Shown here: positions 1-8,807 of the stretch, piece by piece
Numbering within the stretch: position 1 is the stretch's first letter
Layout: each line of letters starts with the position of its first letter
Assembly: GCA_045105615.1 (NCBI GenBank)
Contig: JBGCDS010000010.1
Span: 44,016 to 108,015 of the forward strand
Direction: 5' to 3'
Length of the DNA stretch: 64,000 bases
From: UBA1858 sp045105615
GTDB lineage: Bacteria; Pseudomonadota; Gammaproteobacteria; UBA4575
The notes under the pieces: model-generated
Seen by the model: the letters and a program-made list of their open reading frames with translations, nothing else
What the model was told of the DNA's origin: nothing
Database searches by the model: none
Translations under genes and position numbers: made by a program

Positions 1-83
1 ACATCTCTACCCTGCGCTTCCATCTGTTTGCAGCGCGCAAGAATATCCATAACATGGAAGGGTGCTATATCTAATTTATTCAT
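1..83 (-). CDS. Class I/II PLP-dependent aminotransferase, N-terminal fragment
   Basis: The first 27 codons of a gene that runs off the left edge of the window; the start ATG is at 81-83. The visible peptide (MNKLDIAPFHVMDILARC, then a KQMEAQGRD segment) matches the N-terminal helix of fold-type I aminotransferases, whose members usually continue into an IxxEIGEPDF-like stretch. The catalytic lysine region is outside the window, so the substrate cannot be named. It lies downstream of der on the same strand with about 57 bp between them. The family call rests on a short peptide only. Confidence 0.6.
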   Translation of the reverse strand, partial: MNKLDIAPFHVMDILARCKQMEAQGRD

Positions 84-140
84 CACTAACGATATCCTAA
101 CTGACAAATAGATTGTTAGCGGAAACACTCAACTGAATTG

Positions 141-1535
141 CTATTTACGCTTATAAAAGCTCATCATCCTTTCACGCTTACGCTGCTGCCTAGGCGTCAA
201 AGTATTGTGCTTACCAGCATAGGGGTTTTCTGGCGTTCGAAATAGAAAGCGAATTGGTGTTCCTACCAATTTAAGTTTGTTACGGAAAAAATTCTCCAGA
301 TAACGTATGTACGATTGCGGCAATCTACTTGTTTGCGAACCATAAACTACAAAAGTGGGGGGATGCGATCCACCTTGATGAGTGTAACGCAGCTTAATTC
401 TTCTACCTTTCACTAATGGAGGTGCATTTGCCTCTACAGCCTGCTCTAACAATTTATTAGCATCAGATGTAGTCAGATCAACAGAAGCAGACTGATTAGC
501 TACAATCACTGAGTTCATTAACTTTTTCAAGCCGATTTTTTTCTCTGCTGAAATTTTTATTTTTTCAACATAGGCTAAATATTGATATTTAGTATCTAGC
601 GCATAGTTCAGCATGTGATAGTCATCTTTGCTCGCACTATCTGTTTTATTAAGCGCTAACACAATTGCGCGACCTTGACGCAGAGCAATCTCTAACAGGG
701 TGCTATCTTGGTCAGCCATACCTTCCATAACATCGACCATGCATATCACGACATGGGCAGATGAAATTGCATCTAGCGTTTGAACTATACTGTATTTTTC
801 AACCGCTTCGCGTACTTTGCTTTTACGTCTGACACCTGCTGTATCTATCAAGGTGAATTGATGCTGATTGAATTCGAATGGAATTCTTACACTATCTCGC
901 GTGGTCCCAGGCACTGATGACGTCACGAGACGGTCTTCTTTTATCAGTGCATTTATTAATGTTGACTTACCTGCGTTAGGACGGCCAATAATAGCGATAC
1001 GTGTTGCTTGATCCTGCTCATCCTCTTCTTCAGATTCATCCTCTTCAGGCAAATCCTTAAACAAATCTTCTATCATGGACTCGATACCACGCCCTTGCTT
1101 TGCAGCAATCGGATATAATTTAGGTGCGCCAATCTGGTGGAAATCACCTGCAGCAATATCTGCATCAACACCGTCAATTTTATTCACTACTAAAACGTAT
1201 TCTATATTGCGCTTGCGCAACATCGACACAATGGCATGATCTTCAGGCATCAAGCCATCTCTGGCATCCACTAAATGCAAAACAAAGTTTGCTTCTTCAA
1301 TCGCATAATCTGTTTGCGATTGCATACCGACTTCTATTTCATCCTGCTCATCAACAATGCCGCCGGTGTCAATCAATACAAAAGACTTATTATATCGCTC
1401 ACAGATGCCATATTTTCTATCACGTGTTAAACCTGGATAGTCAGCCACCAACGCATCTCTAGACTTGGTCAAGAAATTAAATAATGTTGATTTGCCGACA
1501 TTAGGTCGACCGATTAGAGCAATGACAGGACGCAT
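141..1535 (-). CDS. der: Ribosome-assembly GTPase Der (EngA)
   Basis: Essential GTPase with two tandem G domains that helps mature the 50S ribosomal subunit. The two P-loops are visible: GRPNVGKS near residue 9 and GRPNAGKS near residue 183, each followed by DTGG/DTAG and NK(I/T)D motifs. An acidic linker (EEDESEEEDEQD) separates the domains and a KH-like domain follows in the last about 110 residues, ending in a basic tail. The length of 464 aa is normal. It sits 70 bp downstream of bamB, the standard gammaproteobacterial arrangement, and is probably cotranscribed with it. The identification is secure. Confidence 0.98.
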   Translation of the reverse strand: MRPVIALIGRPNVGKSTLFNFLTKSRDALVADYPGLTRDRKYGICERYNKSFVLIDTGGIVDEQDEIEVGMQSQTDYAIEEANFVLHLVDARDGLMPEDHAIVSMLRKRNIEYVLVVNKIDGVDADIAAGDFHQIGAPKLYPIAAKQGRGIESMIEDLFKDLPEEDESEEEDEQDQATRIAIIGRPNAGKSTLINALIKEDRLVTSSVPGTTRDSVRIPFEFNQHQFTLIDTAGVRRKSKVREAVEKYSIVQTLDAISSAHVVICMVDVMEGMADQDSTLLEIALRQGRAIVLALNKTDSASKDDYHMLNYALDTKYQYLAYVEKIKISAEKKIGLKKLMNSVIVANQSASVDLTTSDANKLLEQAVEANAPPLVKGRRIKLRYTHQGGSHPPTFVVYGSQTSRLPQSYIRYLENFFRNKLKLVGTPIRFLFRTPENPYAGKHNTLTPRQQRKRERMMSFYKRK

Positions 1536-1605
1536 AATTATAGAGTCAGCAAACCGAATACGATTTCGAATTTAGCTATTCAAGTAGTCTCTTGTGATTT
1601 CTGCG

Positions 1606-2796
1606 TTAATTAGCAGAGATAATTGAGTAAGAAGCTAGGCGACCGCTAACATCAATAATGTATGCAGTCGTGTTCGTCGACACATGAGAAGTCTGGATTG
1701 GTGTTTTACCAAGCTTAGCACGACCAATAATGCGCCCATCTTGTTTTGATAAGGCATGAATAAAACCCTGATAGTCACCCACCAATATCGCATTACTCTG
1801 TACTACTGGTGCTGAAAGTTGTCGATATAAGAATTTATCCTGCTTCCAAGAGCTTACTCCAGTCTCTTTTTCTAATGCCCAAACATTATCATCTTTATCC
1901 GTGACGTAGACCAAAGCATCGTCTATCGATACTCCCGAGATGGATGCTAAGTCTCGCGCCCATCTAATCTGTCCATTATCACGGCTAATCGAGACTACAC
2001 GCCCATGAAAACTAGCTGCATAAACAAAATTATCATCTAATGCTATTTGGCCATCAACATCGACCAAGCGTTCTAACTCGCTTCTACCTGAAGGCACAGA
2101 CACTCTCGCCTCCCAGATAACATTGCCACTTTGCGTGGATATCGCAATCACTTTGCCGTTATCCATACCTGCATAGATAACGCCATCACGCACTATTGGC
2201 ACACTAGCACCGCGCAATGTTAATGCAGGGGGTGTTTGTGTCACAGTCCATAATTTTTCGCCTGTACTAATAGACAAGCCTAAAATGCGATTATCGTTCG
2301 TCCTCAATACCGCAAGGTCATTATTAGTATGCGCAATTGAAACGACTTCGCTAGCAACATTAGTTGACCAAGCTTCTGTGCCATCCCGACTATTGATTGC
2401 AGCTACCACACCGTCGCGTGTTCCCACTACCAAATACTGCGCATTACCACCTACACCAGCAGAAACTAAGCCTTCCACCTTACTCGACACGACAACACGA
2501 CCACTATCTAATTCATGCACAGATACATTGCCACCTGTCTGCGTAAAAGCAATTTTATCATCGAGCAGATGCGGCTTAAGCTGTATAAAATTCTCTTCTG
2601 CTTCACCACCAAGAGACGCCTGCCAGTTTTGATGGATACTCACTTCAGAATCAAAATCACTTAATTCTTCTGGCTCACGAAGCTCTATTTCAACTTCCTC
2701 ATCGTCACCAAACCAAGGAATATAACTGCATGCAGACATACCTGCTGTCATAGCAAGTAACATGAATGTTGTTACTAAACGAGATTTATTCTTCAT
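1606..2796 (-). CDS. bamB: Outer-membrane assembly lipoprotein BamB
   Basis: Lipoprotein of the BAM complex, which folds beta-barrel proteins into the outer membrane. The N-terminus is a lipoprotein signal (basic start, hydrophobic stretch, lipobox ending in Cys23, then SYIPWFG). The rest is a beta-propeller of repeated PQQ-like blades, seen as recurring G-x-V-x-A-x-(S/N)-x-x-(T/D)-G-x-x-x-W patterns such as DGTEAW, TGEKLW and SGNVIW. It has 396 aa, the usual size. yfgM ends 12 bp upstream and der follows, matching the conserved order. The second BAM lipoprotein in this window is bamC at 56914-57963. Confidence 0.97.
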   Translation of the reverse strand: MKNKSRLVTTFMLLAMTAGMSACSYIPWFGDDEEVEIELREPEELSDFDSEVSIHQNWQASLGGEAEENFIQLKPHLLDDKIAFTQTGGNVSVHELDSGRVVVSSKVEGLVSAGVGGNAQYLVVGTRDGVVAAINSRDGTEAWSTNVASEVVSIAHTNNDLAVLRTNDNRILGLSISTGEKLWTVTQTPPALTLRGASVPIVRDGVIYAGMDNGKVIAISTQSGNVIWEARVSVPSGRSELERLVDVDGQIALDDNFVYAASFHGRVVSISRDNGQIRWARDLASISGVSIDDALVYVTDKDDNVWALEKETGVSSWKQDKFLYRQLSAPVVQSNAILVGDYQGFIHALSKQDGRIIGRAKLGKTPIQTSHVSTNTTAYIIDVSGRLASYSIISAN

Positions 2797-2808
2797 TCAA
2801 TATAACCT

Positions 2809-3450
2809 TTAGGCATTCTCTTTATTAGAGCTGCCTAGATTGTCACGTTTCATTTTCAAGTACTCAACATCACCAGGCTCAGAAGAAGATATTGCTTCAT
2901 CATAAGCCTTACGCGCTGCCTGATTATCTCCACGCTCTGCATACAGGTCACCACGTAATTCTTGTAGTAACGAGTGATACGCAGTTGGATATCCTTGGTC
3001 TAATAACGCCTGCGCTTTTGGATACGCGCTAGTTGCTATATACACACGCGCTAGTCGTAATTTGGCTAAAGTGATGACGGTATCTTGCTTACCGTTATCG
3101 ATCACCCATTGTAAGTTTTCAATGGCGGCATCTATTTGCCCTTCGCTTTCTTTCGCTTTCGCTACGAGTAACGCACCCCAGGAGGCGTAAGGCGTTGAGG
3201 GATAATCTGCTTTAAGTTTTTCAGCTTGTACCACTACGCTATCAATTTTTTGCGCAAGAATGCCTTTACGCATTTCATTATATTGATCGGAGGCTTCAAT
3301 AGCTTGCTGCTCTTGATATACGTTCCAGCCTTTCCAACCAATTAACGTACCCACGCCAATCACTACTCCAGCAATCACTGAGCGGCCATTTTCTTTCCAC
3401 CATTCTTTGATGGCTCTTAATTGTTCATCATCTGTCTCGTGGTCAGCCAC
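2809..3450 (-). CDS. yfgM: YfgM-like inner-membrane TPR protein (ancillary SecYEG translocon subunit)
   Basis: A 213-aa protein with a short cytosolic N-terminus, one membrane segment at about residues 24-42 (SVIAGVVIGVGTLIGWKGW) and a periplasmic TPR-like helical region. In E. coli YfgM associates with SecYEG and PpiD and helps hand over periplasmic clients; that role is taken from the family. The start is GTG (3448-3450), supported by a strong AGGAGG ribosome-binding site just upstream. It lies between hisS and bamB as in other gammaproteobacteria. Confidence 0.93.
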   Translation of the reverse strand: MADHETDDEQLRAIKEWWKENGRSVIAGVVIGVGTLIGWKGWNVYQEQQAIEASDQYNEMRKGILAQKIDSVVVQAEKLKADYPSTPYASWGALLVAKAKESEGQIDAAIENLQWVIDNGKQDTVITLAKLRLARVYIATSAYPKAQALLDQGYPTAYHSLLQELRGDLYAERGDNQAARKAYDEAISSSEPGDVEYLKMKRDNLGSSNKENA

Positions 3451-3470
3451 GGGGCCTCCTAAACTTTATA

Positions 3471-4745
3471 TTAATTCTGTTGTTTCAATAATTGCAGCAA
3501 CTCATTTTCAGACAAAACCTGTTGGAGTTGTTTTTCCTGAAGGTGTTTTACAGCAATTTGTTGATTATTGACTTCGTTCTCACCAACAATCAGGGCAAGA
3601 CGCGCTCCCGAGCGATCAGCACGTTTCATCTGCGACTTGATACTACCACCTCCACAATTCATCTGAATAGCGCAATCAGGCAATTGCTGTCTAATTTTTG
3701 CTGATAGTTGAAAAGCATAGCGGCTAGCTTGATCACCTAATGCAACGAAATAAGCATCAATCTTCGATATTGAGTCAGCCATTTGTTGTTCTGCCAGGCT
3801 TAGCAAACGCTCTAAACCAACTGCAAATCCGGCAGCACAGGTGGACTTGCCACCCATTTGTTCAACTAATCCATCATATCTGCCACCCGCACAGATTGTG
3901 CCTTGAGCTCCCAACTCCGTGCTCACCCATTCAAAGACTGTGCGATTGTAATAATCTAACCCTCTCACTAAGGTGGGGTTAACGCTATATTCTATGCCCA
4001 TTTGATCTAACAATTGCCGCATTAAATCAAAATGATCTTTAGCCTCTTGATCGAGAAAATCGAGCAACTTAGGCGCGTCAGCGACAATTACCTGAACCTC
4101 TGGGTTCTTGCTATCTAATACTCTTAATGGATTTGCATGAAGACGTTTACGCGCATCTTCATCCAGTACATTTTCATGATCCGACAGGTATGCGATCAAC
4201 TGATCTCTATGTTTTGCACGCGCTTCTACATCACCAAGACTGTTAAGTTGTAACTGTAAATTTTCCGCAGGCAACCCCACTGCTTGCCACATAGAACAAG
4301 TTAACACGATCAACTCGACATCAATATCTGGGCCTGGCATGCCAAAGGTTTCAACACCTAACTGATGAAATTGACGATATCTACCCTTTTGAGGACGTTC
4401 ACGTCTAAAGAATGGCCCTAAGTACCAGTATCGTTGCTGTTGATTATGCAACCAACCATTTTGAATACCTGCACGTACCGCACTTGCTGTACCTTCAGGT
4501 CGCAAACCCAACCAAGCATGATCAGCTCCATCTTCAAAAGCATACATTTCTTTTTCAACGATATCGGTCACTTCACCAATAGAGCGTTTAAATAATTCTA
4601 ATTTTTCTACAATAGGTGTACGAATTTCTTGGTATGCATAATTCTTTAATACGTTTAATAGTCGAGATTCCAGCATGCGCATAGCCGCCGCTTCTTCGGG
4701 GGCAAAATCGTGCATCCCACGAATAGATTGGATGTTTTTACTCAT
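3471..4745 (-). CDS. hisS: Histidyl-tRNA synthetase
   Basis: Class IIa aminoacyl-tRNA synthetase that charges tRNA-His. Visible signatures include RGMHDF at the N-terminus, the motif 2 region (LRPEGTASAVRA, then FRRERPQKGRYRQFHQ), the histidine-specific GLDYYNRTVFEW, and AGGRYDGL with GFAVGLERL (motif 3). A C-terminal anticodon-binding domain covers roughly the last 95 residues. The 424 aa length is normal. The gap to rodZ is only 32 bp; in Pseudomonas and E. coli ispG usually sits between these two genes, and here it lies at 32985-34220. Confidence 0.98.
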   Translation of the reverse strand: MSKNIQSIRGMHDFAPEEAAAMRMLESRLLNVLKNYAYQEIRTPIVEKLELFKRSIGEVTDIVEKEMYAFEDGADHAWLGLRPEGTASAVRAGIQNGWLHNQQQRYWYLGPFFRRERPQKGRYRQFHQLGVETFGMPGPDIDVELIVLTCSMWQAVGLPAENLQLQLNSLGDVEARAKHRDQLIAYLSDHENVLDEDARKRLHANPLRVLDSKNPEVQVIVADAPKLLDFLDQEAKDHFDLMRQLLDQMGIEYSVNPTLVRGLDYYNRTVFEWVSTELGAQGTICAGGRYDGLVEQMGGKSTCAAGFAVGLERLLSLAEQQMADSISKIDAYFVALGDQASRYAFQLSAKIRQQLPDCAIQMNCGGGSIKSQMKRADRSGARLALIVGENEVNNQQIAVKHLQEKQLQQVLSENELLQLLKQQN

Positions 4746-4777
4746 ATTTTGAACAACTAAAGAAAATAAATATGCGA

Positions 4778-5710
4778 TTAAGAATTGCTATCGTCGATCA
4801 AAAATCTTGCAGTGTTGTTTCGACGAATATAAACAGAATGATCAAATGGTTTCCCATTTATTTCTAACTGCACCCCAGGAGAGTTTCCAAGAAACACATT
4901 GAATGGTGCTTGCCCAGAAATAATTCGAGTAGCACCTGGTTTAATTAACCCATGTAGCAGTCTCCGTTTTCTTGCATCAAAAATTTCTGTCCAGCTTTCT
5001 TGAGTATATTTGACCGTGATTCTTACCTTGTCCAACTCACCACCACTAAACGGTGCCTCAACAATTGCCGGAACCACCTGAGCTTGCTGCTGTTGCTGTG
5101 GAGCGGGTTGATCTTCTACTTCAGGCGTTGCATTTTGTTCATCAGAAATATGTTTGGGATCGATACTACCTAGCACTACATCATGCTCAGCCTCATTTTT
5201 CTGTTGTGGCTCTTGCACCTCATCGACTCCCGCCAGGTGCTCGTCATCAAATCGCTCTACTACTGATGCTAATTCAACCGGGTCCGCATCTTCTTGGTAT
5301 ACCCACCATGACATCAATAACCCTGACAGAATCACAACAACAGATACCGAGCTCCAAATTACAATTGGATCAACACCTGATGAACTTATCTTTTTAGCTT
5401 TTTTAACTTGAGGAGTAACAGTATCTGTTTGCACCTCTCGATCACAAGAATAAGACACAAGTAATTGCTTAGAATCTATTTCCAGTAGCTTTGCATAACT
5501 ACGGATATATCCTTTGACGAAAACATCATTTGGTAACTGATCAAACTGATCATTTTCCAAAGCCACAACGACTTCTTCTCTCAAATGTGTCTGTCCAGCC
5601 ACATAGGCAATACTATATGATGCGGACTCACGTGCTTGACGTAAAATTTCGCCTATGCGTTTATCTTCAGTTGGAACTTCAGTAGATACTGCTGTGGAAT
5701 GATCAGTCAC
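4778..5710 (-). CDS. rodZ: Cytoskeletal protein RodZ
   Basis: Bitopic membrane protein that links MreB to the elongation machinery and so sets rod shape. Residues about 15-80 form an HTH_25 domain (GEILRQARESASYS onward, ending near IRSYAKLL). A membrane segment lies at about 112-136. A Gln/Glu-rich periplasmic linker leads to a C-terminal DUF4115 domain (about 228-305). The start codon is GTG and shares one base with the pilW stop codon (TAGTG), so the two are probably translationally coupled. Length is 310 aa, normal for the family. Confidence 0.95.
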   Translation of the reverse strand: MTDHSTAVSTEVPTEDKRIGEILRQARESASYSIAYVAGQTHLREEVVVALENDQFDQLPNDVFVKGYIRSYAKLLEIDSKQLLVSYSCDREVQTDTVTPQVKKAKKISSSGVDPIVIWSSVSVVVILSGLLMSWWVYQEDADPVELASVVERFDDEHLAGVDEVQEPQQKNEAEHDVVLGSIDPKHISDEQNATPEVEDQPAPQQQQQAQVVPAIVEAPFSGGELDKVRITVKYTQESWTEIFDARKRRLLHGLIKPGATRIISGQAPFNVFLGNSPGVQLEINGKPFDHSVYIRRNNTARFLIDDSNS

Positions 5711-6477
5711 TAATTCAACCTCGCCAATTGTTCTGCTTCTTTTGAGCTTGGAAATTGATTATTGAGTAATTTTGCATAGCTCTGTGCAATTCTATTATTC
5801 CCTAAACCACGTTCTGTACGATATGCCAAGAGTAAAGATTGAGCCGTGTGCTGAGATACTTCCTCAAAGTCACGCAAATAGCTTTGAGATATCGCAAAAT
5901 CATCTTGCAAAAAATGTGACTTAGCCAATTGGTATAGGGCTACTCTGTTACGCGGATTCAAACGAATAGTTTCTGCAAAATATTCCTGAGCAGCTTGATA
6001 GTTAGGTATCTCCATAGCACATACGCCCGCTCTTAAGCTTGTTGCTTCACGGTTCTTAAACAGAGGATTATCTAGTGTCTTACCGAAATGGGTATCTGCT
6101 TCTTGATATCTAGCTTTACGGCACAAGAAAGACGCATAGTTTTGCTGTGCTCTAGAGTCTTTCGGGTCGATCTTTATCGCCTCTTTATAATAGTACTCTG
6201 CTGCTTTAGGCTGATTAAGTTTCTCTTGCAAGATCGCATAGGTCCATCTAGCAACTGATGAATCAGGGTCCTGTTCAAAAACTTTTTGTAGCTTATCGTC
6301 CGCAAGCTGGTAATCACCACTAGCAATATAACTTGCTGCCAACTGTATATTGATATCAGCTGCTTCAGAATTTCTCTCTACCCGCCCCGAATCACGATCA
6401 CTGGAATGGCGCGTGGTCTGCGTTGTACACGAAACTGTTGTTATAACGCTCACAATTATCAACACTATTAAACGCAT
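5710..6477 (-). CDS. pilW: Type IV pilus biogenesis lipoprotein PilW/PilF (TPR)
   Basis: Outer-membrane pilotin-type lipoprotein needed for assembly of the type IV pilus secretin. The N-terminus is a lipoprotein signal with Cys17 in a TVSC lipobox. It is followed by about five TPR motifs (AASYIASGDYQLADDKLQ, then PDSSVARWTYAILQEKL, DPKDSRAQQNYASFLC and NPRNRVALYQLAKSHF). The length is 255 aa. It overlaps the end of rlmN by 10 bp and the start of rodZ by 1 bp, so it lies within a tight operon. No other pilus genes are present in the window. Confidence 0.94.
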   Translation of the reverse strand: MRLIVLIIVSVITTVSCTTQTTRHSSDRDSGRVERNSEAADINIQLAASYIASGDYQLADDKLQKVFEQDPDSSVARWTYAILQEKLNQPKAAEYYYKEAIKIDPKDSRAQQNYASFLCRKARYQEADTHFGKTLDNPLFKNREATSLRAGVCAMEIPNYQAAQEYFAETIRLNPRNRVALYQLAKSHFLQDDFAISQSYLRDFEEVSQHTAQSLLLAYRTERGLGNNRIAQSYAKLLNNQFPSSKEAEQLARLN

Positions 6478-7634
6478 TCTGTTTCAATTCTCCGACTAAT
6501 TAGTGAACGCTCGTACATTTTCACATAATGATTACCACGATGCACACGGTCTGCTACTTGGCCCGCTAATTGTCCGCAGGCAGCAGCAATATCTTCTCCT
6601 CGAGGTCGCCGAGTGATGACGACAATATTATTTCTCATCAGTACTTGGCTAAATTTATCTATCGCTTCTTGACTAGAACGCTGATAACCAGACTGCTCAA
6701 ATGCATTAAATGGAATTAAATTTATTTTAGCGCGAATACCCTTTAGTAAATTAACAAGTTGTTGAGCTTGCTCTTCGCTATCATTCACACCATCCAACAT
6801 GACGTATTCAAAAGTAACGCTTTCTTTACGATTTTTATTATCCAAATAGCGTTGGCATGCAGCTAACAATTGCTCGATAGGGTACTTTCTATTAATTGGC
6901 ACTAATTCATTTCTAACTTCATCGGTTGGAGCATGCAATGAAATTGCTAAGCTCACATCTACTGCCTGTGATAATTCATCAATCTTTGGCACGACACCTG
7001 ATGTGCTCACAGTAACTTTACGCTTACCCATACCGTAAGCAAAATCATCTAACAATAAATTCACGACAGGCAAAACGTTTTTAAAGTTCAATAGCGGCTC
7101 ACCCATACCCATGAACACCACATTGGTAAGCATCTGCTTACCATTATACAGAGAGCGTAATCGTTGATCTGCTACCCATACCTGTCCGATGATCTCTGCC
7201 GCAGTAAGGTTACGATTAAAGCCCTGTCTGGCGGTCGCGCAAAATGTGCAATCCAATGCACAGCCTACTTGTGATGAAATACATAGCGTTCCACGTGTAG
7301 ATTCAGGAATATAAACTGCTTCTATCGCGTTGGTTTTACCATCGCTATCTTCACCAACATTTAATAACCACTTAATCGTGCCATCTTCAGAAAAATGTTC
7401 TGATTCAATGCTAGGGAAAGTAATTTTACTATTAGCTTGTAACAACTCACGAAGTGACTTACTCAGATCAGTCATCTCATTGATGTCAGTGATGCCACGT
7501 TGATACAACCATTGCAATATCTGTTGGGCGCGGAATTTCTTTTCACCGCGCTCAACAAAAATTTTCTCTAGCGAAACCCGATCAATGCCGACCAGGTTCA
7601 CCAGATTATCTGCATTGTTTATGCTCGCGGACAA
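6468..7634 (-). CDS. rlmN: Dual-specificity RNA methyltransferase RlmN
   Basis: Radical-SAM enzyme that methylates C2 of A2503 in 23S rRNA and A37 in some tRNAs. The [4Fe-4S] motif CxxxCxxC is present (CALDCTFC near residue 125), followed by the GMGEPLLN region, and a C-terminal cysteine (AACGQL) fits the known methyl-carrying Cys. The longest frame starts at TTG (7632-7634), which has an AAGGTGAG ribosome-binding site inside the end of ndk; a GTG at 7599-7601 is a weaker alternative. The length of 388 aa is usual. It overlaps ndk by 16 bp. Confidence 0.97.
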   Translation of the reverse strand: MSASINNADNLVNLVGIDRVSLEKIFVERGEKKFRAQQILQWLYQRGITDINEMTDLSKSLRELLQANSKITFPSIESEHFSEDGTIKWLLNVGEDSDGKTNAIEAVYIPESTRGTLCISSQVGCALDCTFCATARQGFNRNLTAAEIIGQVWVADQRLRSLYNGKQMLTNVVFMGMGEPLLNFKNVLPVVNLLLDDFAYGMGKRKVTVSTSGVVPKIDELSQAVDVSLAISLHAPTDEVRNELVPINRKYPIEQLLAACQRYLDNKNRKESVTFEYVMLDGVNDSEEQAQQLVNLLKGIRAKINLIPFNAFEQSGYQRSSQEAIDKFSQVLMRNNIVVITRRPRGEDIAAACGQLAGQVADRVHRGNHYVKMYERSLISRRIETECV

Positions 7635-8047
7635 AGCTCACCTTCTGAGAAGAAATGTGCAATTTCAACTGCTGCTGTTTCTGGCGCATCAGAACCATGA
7701 ACTGCGTTAGCATCAATGCTATCTGCGAAGTCAGCACGTATTGTTCCAGGCGCCGCTTCTGCTGGGTTAGTTGCACCCATGACGTCACGATTCTTTTTAA
7801 TCGCGCCTTCACCTTCCAATACTTGAACCACAACCGGGCCAGAAGTCATGAAACTTACAAGGTCTTTATAAAAAGGACGTTCCTTATGAACTGCATAAAA
7901 TCCCTCAGCTTGTTCTTGTGTCAGTTGTAGCATTTTAGCTGCCACAATTTGTAATCCAGCTTTTTCAAATCGACTGTAAATCTCGCCAATTACATTTTTT
8001 GCTACTGCATCAGGTTTAATGATGGAACAAGTGCGCTCCTTTGCCAT
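7619..8047 (-). CDS. ndk: Nucleoside diphosphate kinase
   Basis: Transfers the gamma-phosphate between nucleoside triphosphates and diphosphates through a phosphohistidine. The protein starts ERTCSIIKPDAVAKN, and the active-site histidine lies in NAVHGSDAPETA (about residue 117). Its 142 aa is the standard size. It is the first gene after the isc operon terminator and probably opens the ndk-rlmN-pilW-rodZ unit. The Pseudomonas lineage has the same iscX-ndk-rlmN order. Confidence 0.98.
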   Translation of the reverse strand: MAKERTCSIIKPDAVAKNVIGEIYSRFEKAGLQIVAAKMLQLTQEQAEGFYAVHKERPFYKDLVSFMTSGPVVVQVLEGEGAIKKNRDVMGATNPAEAAPGTIRADFADSIDANAVHGSDAPETAAVEIAHFFSEGELCPRA

Positions 8048-8174
8048 TTTCTAGATCTCCAAGGTTTAAGTTAATTTTCAGAAATAAGGTCTAATCGATT
8101 AATTCTACTCGGATATTACCCAGGTGTGAACGGCTAGCCCCGTTAAATGAGCCAACTAAATTTGAATATCGGGG

Positions 8175-8204
8175 AAAAGCCTCGCTACGGATGTATTTCG
8201 AGGC
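8175..8204 (-). terminator. Probable intrinsic terminator of the isc operon
   Basis: Read on the minus strand, GCCTCG and CGAGGC (8199-8204 and 8179-8184) form a 6-bp GC-rich stem with a 14-nt loop and are followed directly by TTTT. It lies 23 bp after the iscX stop and about 130 bp before ndk. That position fits an end to the isc transcript and a separate start for ndk. Confidence 0.6.
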
Positions 8205-8226
8205 GGATTACTAATAAATTACCGAA

Positions 8227-8427
8227 TTAATCTCTCTCGTCGAGCCAAGCCATCTGAATAGCCTCAAGTACGCGCTCGTTAGATTTCTCAGGATCGTCTT
8301 CAAATTCTGCTAATTCGCATACCCAGGCATGCAAATCAGTAAATCTTACGTATTGAGGGTCGACATCAGTATGTTTTTCATCAAGCTCAATCGCAATATC
8401 CAAGGTATCTGTCCATCTCAAACCCAT
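8227..8427 (-). CDS. iscX: Fe-S assembly protein IscX
   Basis: Small acidic protein of 66 aa that binds IscS and modulates cluster assembly. The sequence MGLRWTDTLDIAIEL, then D-P-x-x-VRFTDLHAWV and a terminal ...AIQMAWLDERD, is characteristic. The frame is open for 17 codons further upstream, but the ATG at 8425-8427 has a good GGGAGA ribosome-binding site and gives the usual family length. It is the last gene of the isc operon, 31 bp after fdx. Confidence 0.96.
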   Translation of the reverse strand: MGLRWTDTLDIAIELDEKHTDVDPQYVRFTDLHAWVCELAEFEDDPEKSNERVLEAIQMAWLDERD

Positions 8428-8458
8428 GTTATCTCCCTTTATAACTTCAGAGTCAGAC

Positions 8459-8797
8459 TTAATGATTCTCTGAAACAAGATTAATTGTGTATTTTGGAAT
8501 CTCGATAGTTAAATCTTCCTCACCCACAATTGCTTGGCAACTCAACCGTGATTCAGTATCCAAGCCCCATGCCTTATCCAGATAATCCTCTTCCATTTCG
8601 GTTGCCTCAGAAAGAGAATCTAAACCTGATCGCACATGTATGTGGCAGGTTGTGCATGCACATGATTTCTCACATGCATGTTCTATTTCAATACCATGTT
8701 TAAGTGCTGCATCACATACACTTAAGCCAGGTTCAACGTCGACAGTTTTGCCTTCAGGACAAATTTGTTCGTGAGGTAAAAAAGTTAATTTAGGCAT
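8459..8797 (-). CDS. fdx: ISC-system [2Fe-2S] ferredoxin
   Basis: Adrenodoxin-type ferredoxin that supplies electrons to the ISC machinery. The cluster ligands are visible as C-x5-C-x2-C (CEKSCACTTC) plus a distant cysteine in RLSCQAIV. An upstream in-frame ATG would add seven residues, but the ATG at 8795-8797 (MPKLTFLPHEQICPEGK) matches family starts and gives 112 aa. That start is 10 bp after the hscA stop. Confidence 0.96.
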   Translation of the reverse strand: MPKLTFLPHEQICPEGKTVDVEPGLSVCDAALKHGIEIEHACEKSCACTTCHIHVRSGLDSLSEATEMEEDYLDKAWGLDTESRLSCQAIVGEEDLTIEIPKYTINLVSENH

Positions 8798-8807
8798 AAT
8801 AGTTTCT